Shown here in pieces: positions 61,217 to 64,000 of a stretch of DNA of 64,000 nt; within the stretch, counting starts at the first letter, position 1; every line of letters begins with the position of its first letter. This stretch comes from JBBQNJ01 sp038329845 (GTDB lineage: Bacteria; Planctomycetota; Phycisphaerae; Tepidisphaerales; Tepidisphaeraceae): positions 1-64,000 of the forward strand of contig JBBQNJ010000017.1 in the NCBI GenBank assembly GCA_038329845.1, read 5' to 3'. The notes under the pieces were generated by a model. The model did no database searches and was not told the origin of the DNA. It saw nothing but the letters and a program-made list of their open reading frames with translations. The translations under genes were made by a program, and so were the position numbers.

Positions 61217-61764
61217 AGCAACTAACCTCCTTAACACACACCTCGGCGAACGGGCACCACACGGTGGCCGAATCACGAGGACAATTACAAAATCAAAACA
61301 GGGTGAAACTTCACGAATCCGCCTCCCCGGCGTCTTCTAAACGCACTGGCAGGGACGAGAACTCATTGCGGAACGACTCGGAACCCTAAGCGGGCCATGA
61401 AATCAGTCCGATAAAGTTCGACCCGAGACAAAGCTCTTTCGTGTTGCGTCTGCCTCTTCTCCTTTCTGTCGCCCAGTCCACCCACGCGACGCCAGAACGG
61501 GATTTGCGATATCTCACAACGTTAAAGACTAGATACACGGCCAACTCACAATAGGCGACCGAAACCACCCAAACTTCAGACTCGAATTATAGGGCCTGAG
61601 GCGTTCCTTGGCAATGGTTATTTTTCAAACCACTCAATTCCGCAAAAAAAGAGATGCAACTCTCTTCAAGTTCTGAGTTTATCCCTGTTTCCCCGGGAAG
61701 CTCAAGGGCTCTGGAACCGATTGTTCCGCGTCTGAAGCAAGGCCGAACCGAACCCGCGGAAAAT
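61217..61764. other. Intergenic region, no gene recognised
   Basis: About 550 bases between two minus-strand genes (VPLPA-CTERM starting 61216 and the secreted protein ending 61820), with relatively more A and T than the surroundings. It should hold the promoter of the VPLPA-CTERM gene. No RNA gene recognised. Confidence 0.5.
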
Positions 61765-61796
61765 CCCCCGGGACGCCTGTACCGACGCCCCGGGGG
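61765..61796 (-). terminator. Rho-independent terminator
   Basis: CCCCCGGGACGCCTGTACCG and GACGCCCCGGGGG form a GC-rich stem loop after the secreted protein gene; on the minus strand it is followed by ATTTTC. The nearest gene end is the stop at 61820. Confidence 0.8.
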
Positions 61797-61819
61797 CTTT
61801 CATAGTGACACGATCGAGC

Positions 61820-62713
61820 TTATTTACCGCGGTTCATCATCTTGCCCGCGGCCTTGTTCATCATGTCCGCCGCGTCCACGGGCACTCCATACAGGGCCAT
61901 CAACACGTGATGGGTGACAGCGCGATACCCATCCTGCACGTCCGCAGGCCACTTGTCGGGGTTTTCCCCAAGGTAAGTCAAGTGGGTGAGCAGATCCTGG
62001 TAGATCTTCTCACCGGTGCGGTCGTTGGGCACATCGATGCGCCACTGGTCGGGCAGTTCGTGAATCATCGAGACGGTCAGGGCCGGAAGCCCGTGACTGG
62101 CCGCGACATGAACCAAGGCCACATTGCGGCCCTTGTCCAGGTTCACGTCCCCGCCGAACATTTCCTTGGCTTCTTCCTTCTTGGTCTCGCCGTCGGTGTC
62201 CCGCTGCATCATCTTGGGATTCATTCCCTTCATATCGCACGCGGCCAACGGCCAGTTCTTCACCGCGACCGCCGGATCACTTACCTCGCCTTGGATAATC
62301 TGTGCAAACATCCCGGTGTAGGCCTTTTCGGCGTCGATATCGAACTCAGCGCCGTATTTGTCCTTCCAGGCTTTCTGGAGTTGGGCAATGCGACCGTCGA
62401 GTTTGGTAGTGTCCTTGTCGTCTCGCTTCTTGGTTCGGTCTCGATCCTGATCGACCAGGTTGTTCAGCACTCCGTCGAGGTCGCTCTTGGTCATGGCGTC
62501 TTCGGCCAAGGTGCCAAGCTCGCTGCGGATGTCCTTTTCTTCATTCAGATTCTTCTGAACAAACCCCGCCGGAAGACTCGGCACTTTATCCATCGCCTTC
62601 ATCTTCATGTGGTCCATGTTGCGATCCGGCGTGACGGCGTCCTCGGCATAGGACCAACCGGCGATTCCGCTCGCCATGGCGGCGGCGACAAACAGGGTAA
62701 ACTTGCGTTGCAT
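61820..62713 (-). CDS. Secreted helical protein, unknown
   Basis: 297 residues. Signal peptide FTLFVAAAMASGIAGWSYA. The body is helical and charged (NEEKDIRSELGTLAEDAMTK, KKRDDKDTTKLDGRIAQLQK) and contains several Met/His-rich segments such as DHMKMKAMDK and THHVLMALYG. GAAAGGAG precedes the ATG at 62713. No family recognised; a metal-binding role is possible from the His/Met content but only a guess. Confidence 0.75.
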   Translation of the reverse strand: MQRKFTLFVAAAMASGIAGWSYAEDAVTPDRNMDHMKMKAMDKVPSLPAGFVQKNLNEEKDIRSELGTLAEDAMTKSDLDGVLNNLVDQDRDRTKKRDDKDTTKLDGRIAQLQKAWKDKYGAEFDIDAEKAYTGMFAQIIQGEVSDPAVAVKNWPLAACDMKGMNPKMMQRDTDGETKKEEAKEMFGGDVNLDKGRNVALVHVAASHGLPALTVSMIHELPDQWRIDVPNDRTGEKIYQDLLTHLTYLGENPDKWPADVQDGYRAVTHHVLMALYGVPVDAADMMNKAAGKMMNRGK

Positions 62714-63437
62714 GAGTAGCTCCTTTCGATTCGCCGGCCGGAAGCTGCGAAAAACTCGCAAAAAACTTCCGTGAAGCCGGCATGGGACAATAAAAACACT
62801 CTCATTCCGCACGACCGACGCCCCACATTTGGCGAGTGCATCGGCAATCGCCGCAGTCGGCGCGATCGGTCCATGCGGCTTACTGTTATTGACGGACGGG
62901 CGAATCCGCGTTTGCTCGGGACATCCCGCCCCCCGGCCAGGCGCTCGTTTGTAGGGTCACTGCTCCCGAATGCCCGACATAGCGGTTCGGGAGGACATCG
63001 ACGAGACATGTGCCTCGTCGCACTGAGATTCGGTTGAGCAAGAGGCGTGCCCAAGCCGCCGACAATCCCAGTAAAATTGGCTTCAGCCCGTTCATTTCAC
63101 TCAACCCCGGCTCAAAAACCGAATATCTCTGGGTTCTGACGGGAGTCGCCACGTCAATCGGACGCACTGGGCAGCGCGGATTGGCGCACGCAGGGACTTG
63201 TAGGCTCGTCGTCGCTCGCTATAATCCCTGCTCCCTGCGGCGGACGAGTGCTGGCCATTGTCGGTCCACCGACGCTGCGGGGTCGCTGGACATGCCTCAG
63301 AACCATGTCGGCGAATCCCGCGCATCAGTCGGACGCAGACCGGTCGAATGGTCGGGCCATCAGCGCGTCCGCGGCGCCTGTTTTGAGCGGGCCGCTGTTC
63401 TGTTTGAAGGCAAAGGCCCGTAGAAAGCGTGTTTCCC
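62714..63437. other. Intergenic region with two hairpins before rpsD
   Basis: 724 bases with no recognised gene. It has stems CTCCCGAA/TTCGGGAG (62966-62993 approx) and GACGAG/CTCGTC (about 63000-63019). It probably contains the rpsD promoter and perhaps the end of an upstream operon. The hairpins are not shown to be an S4-binding leader. Confidence 0.5.
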
Positions 63438-64000
63438 ATGGGCCGTTACCTCGGTCCGAAGGTTCGTTTGTCTCGCCGGGTCGGTGCCCCCATCGCCGAC
63501 ATCCCCAAACACACCGCCAAAGAGCTCACCCTGCCCGGCATGCACGGGTATCGCGGGCGGCGTCACACCGAATACGGCGTGCGCCTGACGGAAAAACAGA
63601 AGCTGCGCTACCACTACGGAATGCTTGAAAAGCAATTTCGCAAGTTCCTGGACATGGCCAAGAAGTCCAAGGGCAATACCGCCAGCAGTCTGATGCAACT
63701 GCTGGAGCGCCGGCTGGACAACGTGCTTCGGCGAATGGGCGTGGCCCGCACCATCTGGGCGGCCCGCCAGATCGTCGCCCACGGGCATGTGCTGGTCGAT
63801 GGCCGCAAGACCGATATCGCCAGCTACCTGCTCGAGCCGGGGCAGACGATCACGTTCAAGGAAGGGATCGGCAAGCTGCTGCGGGAGAACATGGAGATCA
63901 ACGCCGGCCACCAGGTGCCCAACTGGGTCGATTTCAATCCCGCTCAGCTCACGGCCAAGGTCGCGCAGTTGCCCAACCCCGAGGATGTGCCGTTCGAGGT
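63438..64000 (+). CDS. rpsD: 30S ribosomal protein S4, 5' part
   Basis: At least 187 residues, cut by the window end. Begins MGRYLGPKVRLSRRVGAPIA, then LTEKQKLRYHYGMLEKQFRK, LLERRLDNVLRRMGVA and the S4 domain (HGHVLVDGRKTDIASYLLEP). Binds 16S rRNA in 30S assembly and in many bacteria represses its own operon. Alone here rather than in a visible alpha operon, though the downstream side is not seen. Confidence 0.95.
   Translation, partial: MGRYLGPKVRLSRRVGAPIADIPKHTAKELTLPGMHGYRGRRHTEYGVRLTEKQKLRYHYGMLEKQFRKFLDMAKKSKGNTASSLMQLLERRLDNVLRRMGVARTIWAARQIVAHGHVLVDGRKTDIASYLLEPGQTITFKEGIGKLLRENMEINAGHQVPNWVDFNPAQLTAKVAQLPNPEDVPFE

Overview
The window is GC-rich bacterial chromosome and most resembles a planctomycete, probably of the Phycisphaerae type. 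The clues are several PEP-CTERM/VPLPA-CTERM exported proteins, prepilin-like proteins with H-X9/10-DG tails, a solitary RnfD-like protein, an oversized RNase HII-like protein and a ParA fused to a glycogen-binding domain. There is no phage, no complete insertion sequence and no CRISPR array. No rRNA or tRNA gene was recognised. Genus is not claimed.

Layout. 1-1.3 kb holds two tandem-repeat blocks without a convincing gene. 1.3-5.1 kb is a giant CheB-CheR-PAS-kinase-receiver hybrid. 5.3-10 kb (minus) carries a rhomboid protease, a NUDIX hydrolase, a Gfo/Idh oxidoreductase, an SDR and a nucleotide-sugar dehydrogenase homologue that lacks the catalytic cysteine. 10.1-13.5 kb (minus) is a compact cluster of four tandem Rnk-type (GreA/GreB C-terminal domain) genes bracketed by two S30AE ribosome-hibernation-like genes. 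The distal S30AE gene is fused to a decayed MgtE transporter. An nhaR-type LysR gene diverges from the cluster across a palindromic operator.

14.7-22.3 kb has metabolic genes (SDR/pteridine reductase-like, UDP-glucuronate epimerase-like, hemB, folE), an RNase HII-like gene, an orphan RnfD-like gene and small hypotheticals. 22.3-33.8 kb is an envelope glycan region: two GT39-like membrane proteins, two GT2-methyltransferase fusions, a sugar C-methyltransferase, and a PtmA/PtmB-like trio (CMP-sugar synthetase, 2-hydroxyacid dehydrogenase, SDR).

34-37.8 kb is a large repetitive PEP-CTERM surface protein with a damaged signal-peptide region. 38-45.1 kb has lysA, a ParA-CBM48 fusion with a downstream partner, and a probable haem-binding sensor kinase. 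45.3-45.6 kb has an MntA-type nucleotidyltransferase followed by a HepT stub. 45.7-54.8 kb contains three versions of one three-gene module: GntR/LacI-type regulator, PEP-CTERM protein, prepilin-like protein. Two are a tandem duplication with deletions. The third module is followed by a PL8 polysaccharide lyase, which suggests control of polysaccharide use or of the cell surface. 58-64 kb has a STAS/anti-sigma kinase pair, acpS, a KGG stress protein with a duplicated tail, a VPLPA-CTERM protein, a secreted protein and the 5' part of rpsD.
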